Numbered from the stretch's first letter, positions 42,362 through 53,865 are shown. The stretch is 64,000 bases of DNA from Nansenia antarctica (GCA_963989245.1 OZ022349.1:25063651-25127650), one strand, 5' to 3'. The notes: generated by a model from the letters alone, not told the origin. Translations and numbers: made by a program.

Positions 42362-43707
42362 CCTCCACATCCAAGCGAAACGATGGATAGAAAAGGGCAC
42401 AACAAGCCCTGAGCTGTCCAATCATGAACAAGAACTATCGTATCGTCGAGTTAGCAAGGGCAGTGCTAACGAGTGTGTGGCTGAGAATTTCAAAGCTTTA
42501 CTGCTTCAAAGCTTTAAGCTTCTCGGCCTTTTGGCTAAGAGCAAACTCTGGTTTCTCTTCAAGAAACGCACAGGCCTTTCGCCCTTACTAGAGACTTCTA
42601 TTAAAGCTAGTCTTCGGTGGGGTGTGGGTTTTTGTGTTTTTTTGAGAAATCTAGGGTTTTTCCTTTTTCCTCACTAGGCTCTATGCCCCTCCTTTTTTTC
42701 TATTCTTGGTCGGGGAGCACGTCTTCTCAGTAGGTGGCTTGACCGCTGCTGGGAGGTGGCTCCCCCGACCCACCCCCCCTCTTTGAGCGGAACAGGCCGG
42801 GATCCGAGAGGAGCTGCCGGAGACCCGCGACTCTTCCAGTAGGTGGCCTTTTCACCACTGGGGCAGTTCGGCCGCTGGGCAGCCCCCCTCCAAAGAGCGG
42901 AAAGGCCGGACCCCGAGAGGAGCTTCCAAAGACCGCGACTCTTCCAGTAGGTGACCAGTAGGTGGCCTGCCCGCCACTGGAGCCACTGGAGCACGAGTTC
43001 GGCCCCTGGGCAGCCCCCCTCCAAAGAGCGGAAAGGCCGGACCCCGAGAGGAGCTTCCAAAGACCGCGACTCTTCCAGTAGGTGACCAGTAGGTGGCCTG
43101 CCCGCCACTGGAGCCACTGGAGCACGAGTTCGGCCCCTGGGCAGCCCCCCTCCAAAGAGCGGACAGGCCGGACCCCGAGAGGAGCTTCCAAAGACCGCGA
43201 CTCTTTCAGTAGGTGGCCTGCCCGCCACTGGAGCACGAGTTCGGCCCCTGGGCAGCCCCCCTCAAAAGAGCGGAAAGGCCGGACCCCGAGAGGAGCTTCC
43301 GAAGACCTCGACTCTCCCAAGCACGCCAGAGGTGAGAGAGGGCCCAACACCCACCAGCCGACCCAGCTGAGCCAGTGGACCCCAACCAGACCAGGAGGGA
43401 GGACAACTATAACATCTAAGCTAGGAGCGAGAGGGACACAGGGGAGTGCTTTGAAGACCGTAGGTCTTTGGCCACCTGGTGTCCCCACTCGCTCTCAGGT
43501 GTCCCTCTTTTGTCCCCAGACGGGAACCCAGTTCCAGACCCAAGCCAGAGTCCAAATCTGCCGTGAGGACCTGAGAGGAACAACACCCCTAACCTAACGG
43601 CAAGTACCCTATTCCCCCCCCCAAAAAATTATCTACAACCTCCCCCTAACCCTATTCCTCTCCCTCCTTCCTCCCTGATCCCCCACCCCCCCCACCCCAC
43701 TCCAACG

Positions 43708-45300
43708 ATGAACCCCGGAGCGATGCGGCGCTACAACGCCGTCAGGTTGACGCTCAACCCAACTGAGGAGGCTGCCATGGATGGAGCCCCCCAACAGAAG
43801 ACTGCCAGACCAGTAACAACGATGACCCGCCTGGAATTCAGCAGGGCGGTTCTACAGAGAGGTATGGGCTTTGTGCCGTCTGATCTAAACTGCCTGGTGA
43901 AGCCCCCTGGGCCGAATGAATGTTTTGAAGTTAGCTTTAAAACCCCCCAACTGTTAGAGGAATTCTGGACCTTTCATAGGATTAATGAACACAAACCCCC
44001 ACTTAACCGTTTTACAGCCCACCCACTAACGGATTTAGAATCAAAAGTGGTCACAATTCAATTCCACAATGAGGTGATTCAGGAATATGATATTGAGGTG
44101 TGGCTACACCGTCATGCCACCCTTAAATCGGGGGCCCGGATGGTCCTGGATGAAGACGGAGTGTGGACGGGGGCCAAGAAATGGCTGGTGCAACTCCGTC
44201 CGGACCCGGAGGGGATAGGCGGAGTCCAACATATCCCCAGCACCATCAACCTGGGGAACAACAGGGGCTCCGTCTACTACTACGGTATGCCGAAACTCTG
44301 CAGGAACTGCGGCCAATTGGGCCATCTGGCAGCGGCCTGCAAGGCCGTGGTATGTAAAATCTGCCGCCAAGACCACCCGACGTCGGAGTGCACCACGACC
44401 AGACCTTGCAACCTGTGCGGGGGACAGGGGCATCTTTACCGTGACTGCCCAAGTTCCTATGCAAGTAGAGCCCGGGGCTATAAATCCAACCAACCACCAC
44501 CCCAACCCCCACCCCCACCCCAACCCACACCCCCACCCCCACCCCAACCCACACCCCAACCCACACCCCCACCCCCACCCCAACCCACACCCCAACCCCC
44601 ACCCCAACCCACACCCAACATGGAGGAAGAGAAGGGAGAGACGGAGGAGGACCGGCGCTCGAGCGATGGGGGGGACGATCAGAGCTCGAGCGACGGAGAA
44701 GGAGAAGGAGAGGAACCAACCGTCCCAGCACCCCCTACAGACAACCTCAACACCCACCCCCTCCTAAACCCCATTGCCACCTCCACCCCCTGCAAAAACA
44801 CCATGAAGGGGGAGCCGGCCTCTATTGAAATAGCCACCAGCAACACACTGCAGATCCACCTCCCCTCCCAATCAGACAGTGAAAATGACTGGAGCTTGGC
44901 TCAACCAAAACGGAAAAGACCACAAAAAAAGGCAATCCGGAAAAAAACTGACAAAAAGACTACTCCAGAACCCAAACCCCATACAGGTAAGCCGGCTCCC
45001 CCCCCCAAACCCTCCTCCCCACCCTCTTCCTCTCTCCAGTCATCACATGCTCCTCACCCTGCACAGCCCACCAGCCACCCCCAGTCCAGGCTCACCGGAC
45101 CGTACGGGCCACCGAAAATCACCTCATCAACAACACAGATGAGGGGGCCACCAGGCAGTCAGAGGGGAGACAACCCCCACACCATGAGCAGCCAAGGGGA
45201 GGTGCCACACTATCTGGCCCCCAACGACCCATTGGAGGGCCTCAACCTCATGTGCAATAGCTTAGCAAAAATTGGAAAAAACCAAATCCAAGAACCATGA
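43708..45300 (+). CDS. Keno-like ORF1, copy 2
   Basis: 530 residues, nearly identical to copy 1 ORF1. It has the same three CCHC zinc knuckles, a shorter Pro/Gln repeat and a 6 bp deletion in the basic C-terminal part (PKPHTGK versus PKPQRHTGK). The ATG and the ATGA overlap with ORF2 are conserved. Every length change keeps the frame, which suggests selection or very recent origin. Confidence 0.88.
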   Translation: MNPGAMRRYNAVRLTLNPTEEAAMDGAPQQKTARPVTTMTRLEFSRAVLQRGMGFVPSDLNCLVKPPGPNECFEVSFKTPQLLEEFWTFHRINEHKPPLNRFTAHPLTDLESKVVTIQFHNEVIQEYDIEVWLHRHATLKSGARMVLDEDGVWTGAKKWLVQLRPDPEGIGGVQHIPSTINLGNNRGSVYYYGMPKLCRNCGQLGHLAAACKAVVCKICRQDHPTSECTTTRPCNLCGGQGHLYRDCPSSYASRARGYKSNQPPPQPPPPPQPTPPPPPQPTPQPTPPPPPQPTPQPPPQPTPNMEEEKGETEEDRRSSDGGDDQSSSDGEGEGEEPTVPAPPTDNLNTHPLLNPIATSTPCKNTMKGEPASIEIATSNTLQIHLPSQSDSENDWSLAQPKRKRPQKKAIRKKTDKKTTPEPKPHTGKPAPPPKPSSPPSSSLQSSHAPHPAQPTSHPQSRLTGPYGPPKITSSTTQMRGPPGSQRGDNPHTMSSQGEVPHYLAPNDPLEGLNLMCNSLAKIGKNQIQEP

Positions 45301-48300
45301 GGATAACAATCTCATCTCTCAACACCAGAAGCCTCCGGCAACCAGACAAACGGGAGGTCGTCTACCAGTACATCACCCAACATCAGTCAGACATGTATAT
45401 CCTCCAGGAGTGCGCCATCCCATTCAAGGAGATGGACGCCACCCTGGAGGAGGAATGGACACGGGGGGACTCTCTCTGGTCAGGCTCAAACATCGATAGA
45501 GCTGATGGGGTCGGCATTTTGGTGGCCAACCCTTTTCTGCAGACCAAAAAGGGGGAGGTTGTAGAGAGCGGGCGAATCCTGGTTCTGGACCTAGAGATCC
45601 AGGGTTCGCCGCTGAGGGTCATCAATGTGTACGGCCCAACCAACGTGGCCAAGAGAGTCTCCCTTTTCAAGAAACTTCGGTCTCTCTTCCTCATCCCCAC
45701 ACCAGTCCTAGTGGGGGGAGATTTCAACTGTGCCCTCCGGGATGAGGACCGCAGCAGGCCCAGGAGAGACCGATCCACTACAGAACTTCAGTCCATCATA
45801 GACGACTTCCAACTGGTAGACGCCGGTGGCACCTCCCCGCCGACACACACAAGGGTGAGTTCCTCCGGGAATTCTTCCTCCAGGATAGACATGTTCTTGC
45901 TCTCGCCAGGTCTGAGGATGGGAACCCTGACCAGCCAGGCGGCCCACTTCTCGGACCACAGGATGTTGACAGTGTCCCTGGAATGGGACGGCCAAACAAG
46001 AGCGGGTAGGGGTACCTGGAGGATGAATACATCGATCCTTCAGGACCCAACAGTGGTGCATTCCTTCTCCAGGCGCTACCTGGAGTGGAGGACCCTAAAA
46101 GAACTGTTCGACTCCCCGATAGAGTGGTGGGAGATGGTTAAGGCCAGGACAAAGGGCTACTTCGGGTCAGTCGGAGGGAGGAAAGCGGCAGAACAGAGGG
46201 CCAGGTTTCAACACCACAACGCGGCCCTCCAACGCCTGAGTCTCCTACAGCTGGGTGGTCTGGATGTGGCCCGAGAACTGGCCGAGACCAAACAACACCT
46301 TGCCACCCTCTACCGGGAGCAACAACAAAAGAAACAGTTCAGGGAAAAACTCCAGGGCCTGGAGGAGGAGGAGAAATGCACACGCCACTTCTTCCGCAAG
46401 GCACGGTCAAAACACAAGCCTATCCTGTCCCTATACGACACCAATGGGGACACCGTGTCAGACAGAGGCAACATCCCGGGGGTGGCAAGAGAGTTCTACG
46501 AGAGTCTCTACAACATCAAGACAACCGACGAGACTCTCATGGCCACCTTCCTGGATGGTCTGGACCGGGTCCCCGAGGGTGGTGAGAGTGAGAACCCAGA
46601 GCTGACCACGGAGGAGCTCACCCGGGCCGTGCACTCCTTGAATACACACAAGGCCCCTGGACCGGATGGGATCCCAGCAGAGTTCTACAAGACTCTCTGG
46701 GATCTCCTCAAGGAGGACTTGGCGGAGGTCTTCAAAGCCGTCTACAGGGAAGGGAGGCTTGGAGAGTCAATGAGACAGAGTACGGTCACACTGATCCCCA
46801 AGAAAGGGGACCTCAAGGACCTCCGGAACTGGCGCCCCATTAATCTCCTCCCAGTGGACTATACAATCATGACAAAAGCCCTCACCCAACGGTTTCAAAC
46901 CCTCCTCCCCTCAGTTATAGCCCCTGACCAAACCTGTAGCGTCCCCGGTAGGTCCATCAACGACAACCTGCTCCTGGTGAGAGACCTCATCCTGCACTCC
47001 CAGGAGCGGAGGTCCCCTTTAGGCCTTCTCAGCCTGGATCAGGAGAAGGCCTTTGACAGGGTTAGCCATGGTTTCCTGCGGAGGGTGCTTAGAGGCATGA
47101 ACTTCCCCCAGCACCTGCTCAACTGGACCGAACTCTGCTACAACAACATCACGAGCAGAGTTCGGATCAACAACCAGTTGACAGACCCCTTCCCCATCAA
47201 AACTGGAGTACGGCAGGGATGCCCCTTGGCCCCTCTACTGTACGTCATCTACCTGGAGCCGTTCCTACGGAAGATCAGGAGCTCCCCCAACATCATGGGC
47301 TACCCTCTACCAGGGGCCCGGGGGGAGAGGCTCAAGGTGGTGGCGTACATGGACGACATTACCATCGTCGGCACAGATAGTCGCTCCATTTCCACAGCAA
47401 CGAAAGTGGTGGAGGACTACTGTGCAGCCACTGGCGCCCTGATCAATAGGGGTAAGTGTGAGCTGTTTCTGTCGCAGCACTGGCAGGAGAACCTGGCAAC
47501 CTCCTTCCCTGTAAAGACGGAAAACATTAAGCTGCTGGGGATCACCTACCAGAAAGATGGAGGAGCCTCCGGCAGCTGGAAGGAGACCATCCGCCAGGTC
47601 CAAAAGAAGATCTGTGAGTGGAGTGCACGGCCTCTCACAATGACAGGCAAGATCCTGGTCCTGAAGGCTATTGTTCTTCCCATTCTCCTTTACCTGGGCA
47701 GGGTGTTTCCCCCAGACAGAGCAGTATCCAAAACCATCGAAAGGATCATGTTTACCTTTGTCTGGGGGAGCCAGATGGAAAAACTAAAACGCACCACCCT
47801 GTACAAAACAGTGGAGAATGGGGGGAAAGGGGTCCCAGACATCCTAAACATCATTAGGGCACAGGGACTCTCCAACCTCATCAACAACATCAACAACAAA
47901 GATAGGAAAGCCAGGTTCTTTGAAATATACTATGCCACACCCATCCTCCGGACACTCAGGGTGACCGCATCAATAAATCACACTGTGCCCTACAGCTGGG
48001 ACCCCCCTCCAGTCTACAAGATATGGAGGGACTTTGCCTTCAAGACAGGATTGTCCGCGGCTGGGCTGGCCTCATGGAAATACAAAGACATTATGACCTT
48101 CATAAGGTCGAAGGAAACCATTACTCACCCCAAGGCCAGCACAGCCGTGGACTCCAAACAGGTATGGAAAAACATTAATCATAAATGTACTAACAATAAA
48201 CAAAAAGACATTGCCTGGATGGCTGCTCATGGTTGTCTCCCCACTAGGGAATTCTTGCATAGGCGGCACATCGCAACGACTGAGAAATGCCCCCACGGAT

Positions 48301-48683
48301 GCACGGACACAGAACACATTAACCACCTGTTCTGTGAGTGCTCCGTGGCCAGGCGGGTCTGGGCCCTGTTTGTTCCCTCTGTCTCCCTAAACAGCCTGCT
48401 GACCCTGCCCAGCTTGACGGGCGAGAACATCCTGTATGGTCCTCCCGGGGGGTGCACAACCCCCCAACTACAACAACAGTGGAGGATCATCAGCGCCGTC
48501 AAGCAGGTACTCTGGGAGACGAGGAACATCAGGGTCTATCAGAAACAGAGCGTCCACCTGACAACCCTGAGGAGGAGAATCACCCTCTGCCTCAGGGACC
48601 ATGCTATTGTTGACTTTAAAAATAACCCGGATCAAGCAAGAGCGGTGTGGGGGGTGGAGAGATGGAAGGACGTCATCCTCTAA
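45297..48683 (+). CDS. Keno-like ORF2, copy 2
   Basis: 1128 residues with the same endonuclease (GDFN, SDH), RT (LDQEKAFD, YMDD) and C-terminal CCHC motif as copy 1, and no stop or frameshift. I count about ten amino acid differences, for example IDRADG for INRADG, TIMTKAL for KILTKAL, ASGSWKE for ASVSWKE and TEHINHL for TENINHL. None falls on a catalytic residue. Confidence 0.93.
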   Translation: MRITISSLNTRSLRQPDKREVVYQYITQHQSDMYILQECAIPFKEMDATLEEEWTRGDSLWSGSNIDRADGVGILVANPFLQTKKGEVVESGRILVLDLEIQGSPLRVINVYGPTNVAKRVSLFKKLRSLFLIPTPVLVGGDFNCALRDEDRSRPRRDRSTTELQSIIDDFQLVDAGGTSPPTHTRVSSSGNSSSRIDMFLLSPGLRMGTLTSQAAHFSDHRMLTVSLEWDGQTRAGRGTWRMNTSILQDPTVVHSFSRRYLEWRTLKELFDSPIEWWEMVKARTKGYFGSVGGRKAAEQRARFQHHNAALQRLSLLQLGGLDVARELAETKQHLATLYREQQQKKQFREKLQGLEEEEKCTRHFFRKARSKHKPILSLYDTNGDTVSDRGNIPGVAREFYESLYNIKTTDETLMATFLDGLDRVPEGGESENPELTTEELTRAVHSLNTHKAPGPDGIPAEFYKTLWDLLKEDLAEVFKAVYREGRLGESMRQSTVTLIPKKGDLKDLRNWRPINLLPVDYTIMTKALTQRFQTLLPSVIAPDQTCSVPGRSINDNLLLVRDLILHSQERRSPLGLLSLDQEKAFDRVSHGFLRRVLRGMNFPQHLLNWTELCYNNITSRVRINNQLTDPFPIKTGVRQGCPLAPLLYVIYLEPFLRKIRSSPNIMGYPLPGARGERLKVVAYMDDITIVGTDSRSISTATKVVEDYCAATGALINRGKCELFLSQHWQENLATSFPVKTENIKLLGITYQKDGGASGSWKETIRQVQKKICEWSARPLTMTGKILVLKAIVLPILLYLGRVFPPDRAVSKTIERIMFTFVWGSQMEKLKRTTLYKTVENGGKGVPDILNIIRAQGLSNLINNINNKDRKARFFEIYYATPILRTLRVTASINHTVPYSWDPPPVYKIWRDFAFKTGLSAAGLASWKYKDIMTFIRSKETITHPKASTAVDSKQVWKNINHKCTNNKQKDIAWMAAHGCLPTREFLHRRHIATTEKCPHGCTDTEHINHLFCECSVARRVWALFVPSVSLNSLLTLPSLTGENILYGPPGGCTTPQLQQQWRIISAVKQVLWETRNIRVYQKQSVHLTTLRRRITLCLRDHAIVDFKNNPDQARAVWGVERWKDVIL

Positions 48684-49884
48684 ACCCCCCCCCATGCCGC
48701 GCCGCATCGACCAACCCCCCCCCACCCCGGGCCTACCTCACTACACCACCAGTTCCTGCACTATCACCTTCACCACCGTTCCAGCACAAGCCCTGGTCAG
48801 CAGTATCACCATCACAAGGACCAGGAGAGGAGCAGCGCACAACACCAACAGGGAAGTTTACTGCACCTTCCACCACCTACACATGTACACAGCACTGACC
48901 CACTTCCTACCCTCACCAGAATATCACCACACACAACCCACAGCCGAACCAGCCGTCTCTGCCAGCACCACCAGCACCAGGATGACCAACACCACTGGGT
49001 CACAGGGAAGTACTGATCACCCGCCTGACACCAAAATGCACACTACACAAACCATGCACACCTCCCTTCTCTCACTCCTGTATCTTTTCAGGCACATGTC
49101 ATATCCAGCTCTGACACCTACCCAGGCTTCCAGACCCAGGAGCAGAGACCGGCGGGAACCACCACGTCACCCCAGCACCAACCCCAGGTTCCAACTCAGC
49201 GACCCCAAACCCCCTGTTCCGGGCCCCCCCCCCCCCAACTCCAGGCCCCCAGCTACAGGCCCAGTCCCCTACCCGCCAACCCCCAACCCCCAGCCCGGAA
49301 CAAGCTGAGAAGAGCCAGGGAGCTTTTTCCCTGGATAAGCTGTGTACAGGTTTTTCGCCTCTGCTTGCCTGCCATGCGCCGAGCTCTCTGGGCCTCTCCT
49401 CAGGGGCCTCCGGTCGGCCTGCGTGCTCGATCTGCTCCGCCGCTGGGGCGCCTGGTCCGGCTAGCCTCGTGAAGGGCTACAGGAGTCTGAGCCTGGTGGG
49501 CTGGGCCGGATGCGCCGGTGGTGGGGCGGGTCGGGTGAGTCGGGTGTGTGGGGTCCCTCGGGGGAGGGAGGTGGGGGAGCCACGGCTTTGCACTGGTGGG
49601 CAAACTGGATAGTAGTCGCTCTACAACTAGAGGGCTGCAGGGGAATTTTTTTCCCGGATGCACAGCGAACAGGTTTTTTACCCCTGCCTCCTACCGACAC
49701 TGGAACCTGGACACTGAACACTGAACACTGAACATTACACTACACTGGACAATACACTGAACACTGAGCACTTTAGTTAGTTTAATGTTGGTTGTTGTTG
49801 AATGAAATGTCTTAAATGTCTGATTGTTTGATTAATTGATTGTATACACGGTGTTGCGTTTTTATAAAAACCAATAAAAAACAC

Positions 49885-52240
49885 CTTTACTGAACAGTAA
49901 TCACACAACTCCCACGTTATATGAAAACGACTTAGTAATTACCTTTAACAATAAAGTAAAAATAGCCCTTGACTCCCTGGCACCTACCAAACTAAAAAAG
50001 GTTGGAGCCAAGAGGAGAGCACCATGGCGTAACAGTGAAATAAATCTCCTTAAGAGAACATGTAGGAAAGCTGAGCGCAGATGGAGAAAGAGCAAATTAC
50101 TGGTTGATCAGAATATTTTTAAAGAACATCTATCTGCCTTTAACTTGGCAATGCGAAATGCTAGGAAAAAACACTTCTCAAATATATTATCTACAAACAA
50201 GAATAACCCCAGGGTCTTGTTCTCGACAATTGATTGCCTTGTAAACCCTGCTCCTAGAACACTAGACGGCGCAGCCTCTGTCACCAAATGCGAGGAATTT
50301 GCAGCCCACTTCAGGGATAAGATAACAAATATTAGAATGTGCATTACTCAGGAAAGACTAGGTTTCTGTAACACTGTAGATCCGTCACCACAGAACATGA
50401 CTATGAGCATGTTCACCATGATTAGTACTGAAACATTAGGTAAAATTGTGTCACAGCTCAAACCGTCTACGTGTCCTCTTGACCCTATTCCTACCACCTT
50501 TTTTAAGGACATTTTTGAATCTGTGTCTGATGACATACTAGGCATTGTAAATCACTCCCTACTTAAAGCGATATTTCCAGCGGCGCTTAAAACTGCCCTG
50601 GTTAGACCCACCCTGAAGAAAAGTAACATAGATCCTTCTGATCAAAAAAAACTGTAGACCAATATCAAATCTCACCTTTCTAAGCAACATTTTAGAAAAG
50701 GCAGCGTACAAACAGCTTCATGAATTCTTAGTCTTAAATAATAGGTATGACCCACTTCAGTCAGGTTTCCGATCATACCACAGCACAGAAACCGCTTTAC
50801 TTAAGGTAACTAATGACCTTAGGATAAATGCAGACTCGAAAAAACTCGATTCTTGTACTCTTAGACATAAGTGCAGCCTTTGATACGGTAGACCATTCCA
50901 TACTTATTGAGAGACTTGAAAACTGGGTTGGCCTCTCAGGTCCGGTCTTAAACTGGTTCAGGACTTACCTGGCTGACCGAGACTACTTTGTAGCCCTTGG
51001 TGACCATAAGTCAAAAAATTATTGCGCAACCTGTGGAGTTCCCCAGCGGTCCATTTTAGGACCGTTGCTTTTTAGCCTATACATGCTACCCCTCAGTTCT
51101 GTTATCAAGAGGCATAGCGTTAACTACCACAGCTATGCTGACGACACTCAGCTTTACATCTCAGTAACTCCCAACGACTACAAGATGATCGACCACCTGA
51201 TAGATTGTATTGCTGATATTAATATTTGGATGACACAAAACTTTCTCCAACTCAATCAAGAAAAAACAGAGGTATTGATCATTGGCGAGAAAACTGGGAG
51301 AGAGAAATTATCTGCACACTTGAAAACACTAGCTCTTAACACTAAGTGTCAGGCTAGGACTCTTGGGGCCGGTTTCACAGACAAGGCTTAAGCCTAGTCC
51401 TGGACTAAATCACACTTTCAATGTAAAATCTCCATTGAAGATGCTTTTTAGTCCAGGATTAGGCTTAAGCCTTGTCTGTGAAACCGGCCCTTAGTGTCAT
51501 AATTGACCCAGATCTAAATGTTGAAACTCATATTAATAATACTATTAAAACATCCTTCTACCATTTAAGAAACATCACTAAGGTACAATCATTTCTCTCC
51601 CAGGCAGACACCGAAAAATTAATGCATGCGTTTGTTACTAGTAGGCTAGATTACTGTAATGCTCTCCTGACAGGTCTCCCCCAAAAAATGATTAATAGAC
51701 TACACATGGTTCAGAATGCTGCTGCTCGTGTCCTTACTAGGACCAAACGAAGAGCGCACATCACACCTGTCTTGAGATCACTACACTGGCTCCCTGTCAG
51801 TTATAGAATAGACTTTAAGATCCTTTTACTAGTCTATAAATCACTCCACTGCGATGCGCCCAATTACATGGTGGACATGCTCATACGATACACACCAGCT
51901 AGACCCCTAAGGTCTAGTGGCACGGAACTTCTAATAGTGCCAGAGGCTAGGACTAAGAGATTTGGAGGATCAGCTTTTAGCATATATGCTCCTAGATTGT
52001 GGAACACCCTACCTGAGGGCTTGAGGTTGTCTAAAACTCAGGACATTTTTAAGCGAGACCTCAAAACCTACTTATTCAATGTCGCCTTTTGCTACTAAGG
52101 GGAGACATTGGACATTATAGAACTAGGATCACTAGGCCATTACACCATACTCGTGTTTTGAGATTTGTGTTGACAGGAAAAAGGACCTGGGTGCTGATGA
52201 GGCACTGCCAGCTCCCAGTAGCACCTAGAGCAGTACCATC
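49885..52240 (+). pseudogene. L2-type LINE, 5'-truncated and frameshifted
   Basis: Successive frames 50145-50657, 50828-51391 and 51472-52098 make one RT: LKPSTCPLDPIPTTFFK, LDISAAFDTVDHSIL, CGVPQRSILGPLLFSLYM, HSYADDTQLY, and a C-terminal part with TSRLDYCNALLTGLPQ and RSLHWLPVSYRIDFKILLLVYK. These are hallmarks of L2/CR1-group LINEs. Frames break at about 50643 (A run) and 50826, and a MITE splits the gene at 51365. The endonuclease is missing; the left edge coincides with the 3' end of Keno copy 2. Confidence 0.88.
51365..51490. mobile_element. palindromic MITE inside the L2-type LINE
   Basis: GGGCCGGTTTCACAGACAAG on the left and its complement CTTGTCTGTGAAACCGGCCC on the right, each extended by GCTTAAGCCTAGTCCTGGAC-type sequence, with a centre of about 40 bp. 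Removing it restores the L2 reading frame across ARTL and SVIIDPDLN. Target duplication is two to three bases at most. Confidence 0.9.
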
Positions 52241-52594
52241 AGGTTGTATTGCTGTCATCTTTATTGTGTTGTTGCATCATAACTGAGCTTAACCCTCTAT
52301 GGCACCTTGTTGCCTCTAGGCAACATACACATTCTTAGCCTTTTACATTCACACAATGCATCCCCAGTTATGATGCAATACTTAGAAAAAGAGGCAGGGC
52401 CATAAGGAACCAAAGGCAGTGTTTGAATGTGTCACATGTCTCTCTGTAGGCCATGCTGAATCCCTTTTTTGCAGACTGTCCCACAAGGATCAGCTTAGCC
52501 ATTTCTCTCCACAAACATCGTCTGAAAACATCGTTTCCTGGCCTTTTTCAATCTGGAAAAAAATATATTCATAATAATAGCTGAGTAAGTAATG

Positions 52595-52690
52595 GAAACT
52601 TGTTAAAATGCAAATGTTGCCTTGAGGCAACACCGTACCATTATGGTAAGTTGCAAATGTTGCCTTGAGGCAACACCATGGATTCACCAT
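52595..52690. repeat. direct repeat with TGCCTTGAGGCA palindrome
   Basis: GCAAATGTTGCCTTGAGGCA plus ACACC occurs twice, about 40 bp apart. A related GTTGCCTCTAGGCAACA lies at about 52308. Function unknown. The remainder of 52240-52790 has no recognisable feature. Confidence 0.7.
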
Positions 52691-52796
52691 GACACCATGA
52701 CACTGGTCAGGCGCAGCTGTCAGGGGGCAGGCGTGCCTCTCTTGGGGCATCTCTCAGGCACCTCTCGGGGGCACTCTCCATGCCATTACTGACCAT

Positions 52797-53087
52797 TACT
52801 TACATTTACGTACTTTAGCCACTTTACTCTATTATACTGAGCCAATTACCACTATTGCACTATTGTCTATTGTATTCCACCCCTGTACATTGTACCGCAC
52901 ATTTAAAATCTTTTATCTAGTATTTTTTGTATATATAGTTATGTCTAATCTTGTCGTTTTATATTGTTATTTATTGTTTTTGTTTACTATGCACCGTGCA
53001 TGAGAGGGAAATGCAATTTCAGCCCTCTGTATGTCTGTACATATATTGGATTAACAATAAAGCTGACTTTGACTTTGACTTTGACTG
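52797..53087 (+). mobile_element. short retroelement insertion with (TTTGAC)n tail
   Basis: It ends GGATTAACAATAAAGCTGAC followed by TTTGAC repeats. TGACCATTA lies at both edges (about 52788 and 53089), a likely target duplication. No coding region. Confidence 0.65.
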
Positions 53088-53344
53088 ACCATTATGGCAC
53101 AGTGTTGCCTCAAGTCAACGCACCCCAAAAAGTACCCCCCAAAAAATATTTATTGAAAATGTCTTTAGATTATGTTTATTTGGTCTATTCTAAGACAAAA
53201 AAACACTCCAAACTTTTTTTACCCAACTGGATTCATAATGCGTGCCATAGAAGGTTTTAAGATTCTCTTTTGGCAGGACTCGTGCCCATGCTGGATGCAG
53301 AACGATGCAGATATAACACTAAATTTATGGACAGTGTGTATGCC

Positions 53345-53865
53345 GATAATATGCATGGAACTTTTCCTGGATACATGGTGTACAGGTTTTTCGCCCTTGC
53401 TTGCTTGCTTTGCGCCGGTGGTCCTTGGGACTCCCCTTGGGGGCCCCTGGCTGCCCTGTGTGCCTGGTCTGTTCCGCCGCCGGGGCACCTGCTTGGCCGT
53501 CCTTGTGCGGGGCCTTTGTGGTCTGTGCTTGCTTGGCTGGGCCGGGTGTGCTGGTGGTGGGGCGGGCTGGGTGTGTGGGGCGGCGGGGGCTCCCCGGGGG
53601 GGGGGGGGTGTGGGGGTCCACCGCTGGGTGCTGGTAGGCAAACTGGCTAGTAGTCGCTCTATGTGTAGAGGGCTGCAAGGGAATTTTCCTGGCTACATAG
53701 TGTACAGGTTTTTACTTTTGCCTGCTTGCGGCTCTGTCAGTATTGATTGGTGGTTTGATTGACTGAGAATGTTCATTATGTGAAGCGCATTGAGTTGCAT
53801 CTTGTAAGAAATGCGCTATACAAATAAAATTTGATTTGATTTGATTTGATAGATAGATAGATAGA
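53345..53865 (+). mobile_element. short retroelement sharing the Keno 3' module
   Basis: A GC-rich block runs between GGTGTACAGGTTTTTCGCCC (53379) and GTGTACAGGTTTTTACTTTT (about 53700), with TAGTAGTCGCTCTA and AGAGGGCTGCA inside. It parallels the Keno 3' UTR module at 26640-26980. It then ends differently: GCGCTATACAAATAAAATTT and (GATTT)n. The 196-codon frame across it has no recognisable domain. From 53090 to 53345 nothing is recognised. Confidence 0.7.

Larger units (their letters stand above)
42518..49884 (+). mobile_element. Keno-like retrotransposon, full-length copy 2 (not in U2)
   Basis: A 7.37 kb copy with the same layout as copy 1, including 5' UTR repeats (42830-43320), ORF1, ORF2 and the 3' UTR ending CCAATAAAAAACAC. 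Its first 23 bases (42518-42540) are U2 nt 4-26, yet the flanks are not U2: AAGCTTTAA on the left and an L2-type LINE on the right. An 8 bp string CTTTACTG occurs at 42496-42503 and 49885-49892 and may be the target duplication. The 14 bases between it and the U2 piece repeat the local flank. Differences from copy 1 are few, so the copies are young. Confidence 0.88.

Noticed and set aside
53172..53762. 196-codon frame at the short Keno-related element
   Set aside because: It covers the non-coding GC-rich module; the same block is 3' UTR in the Keno-like copies.
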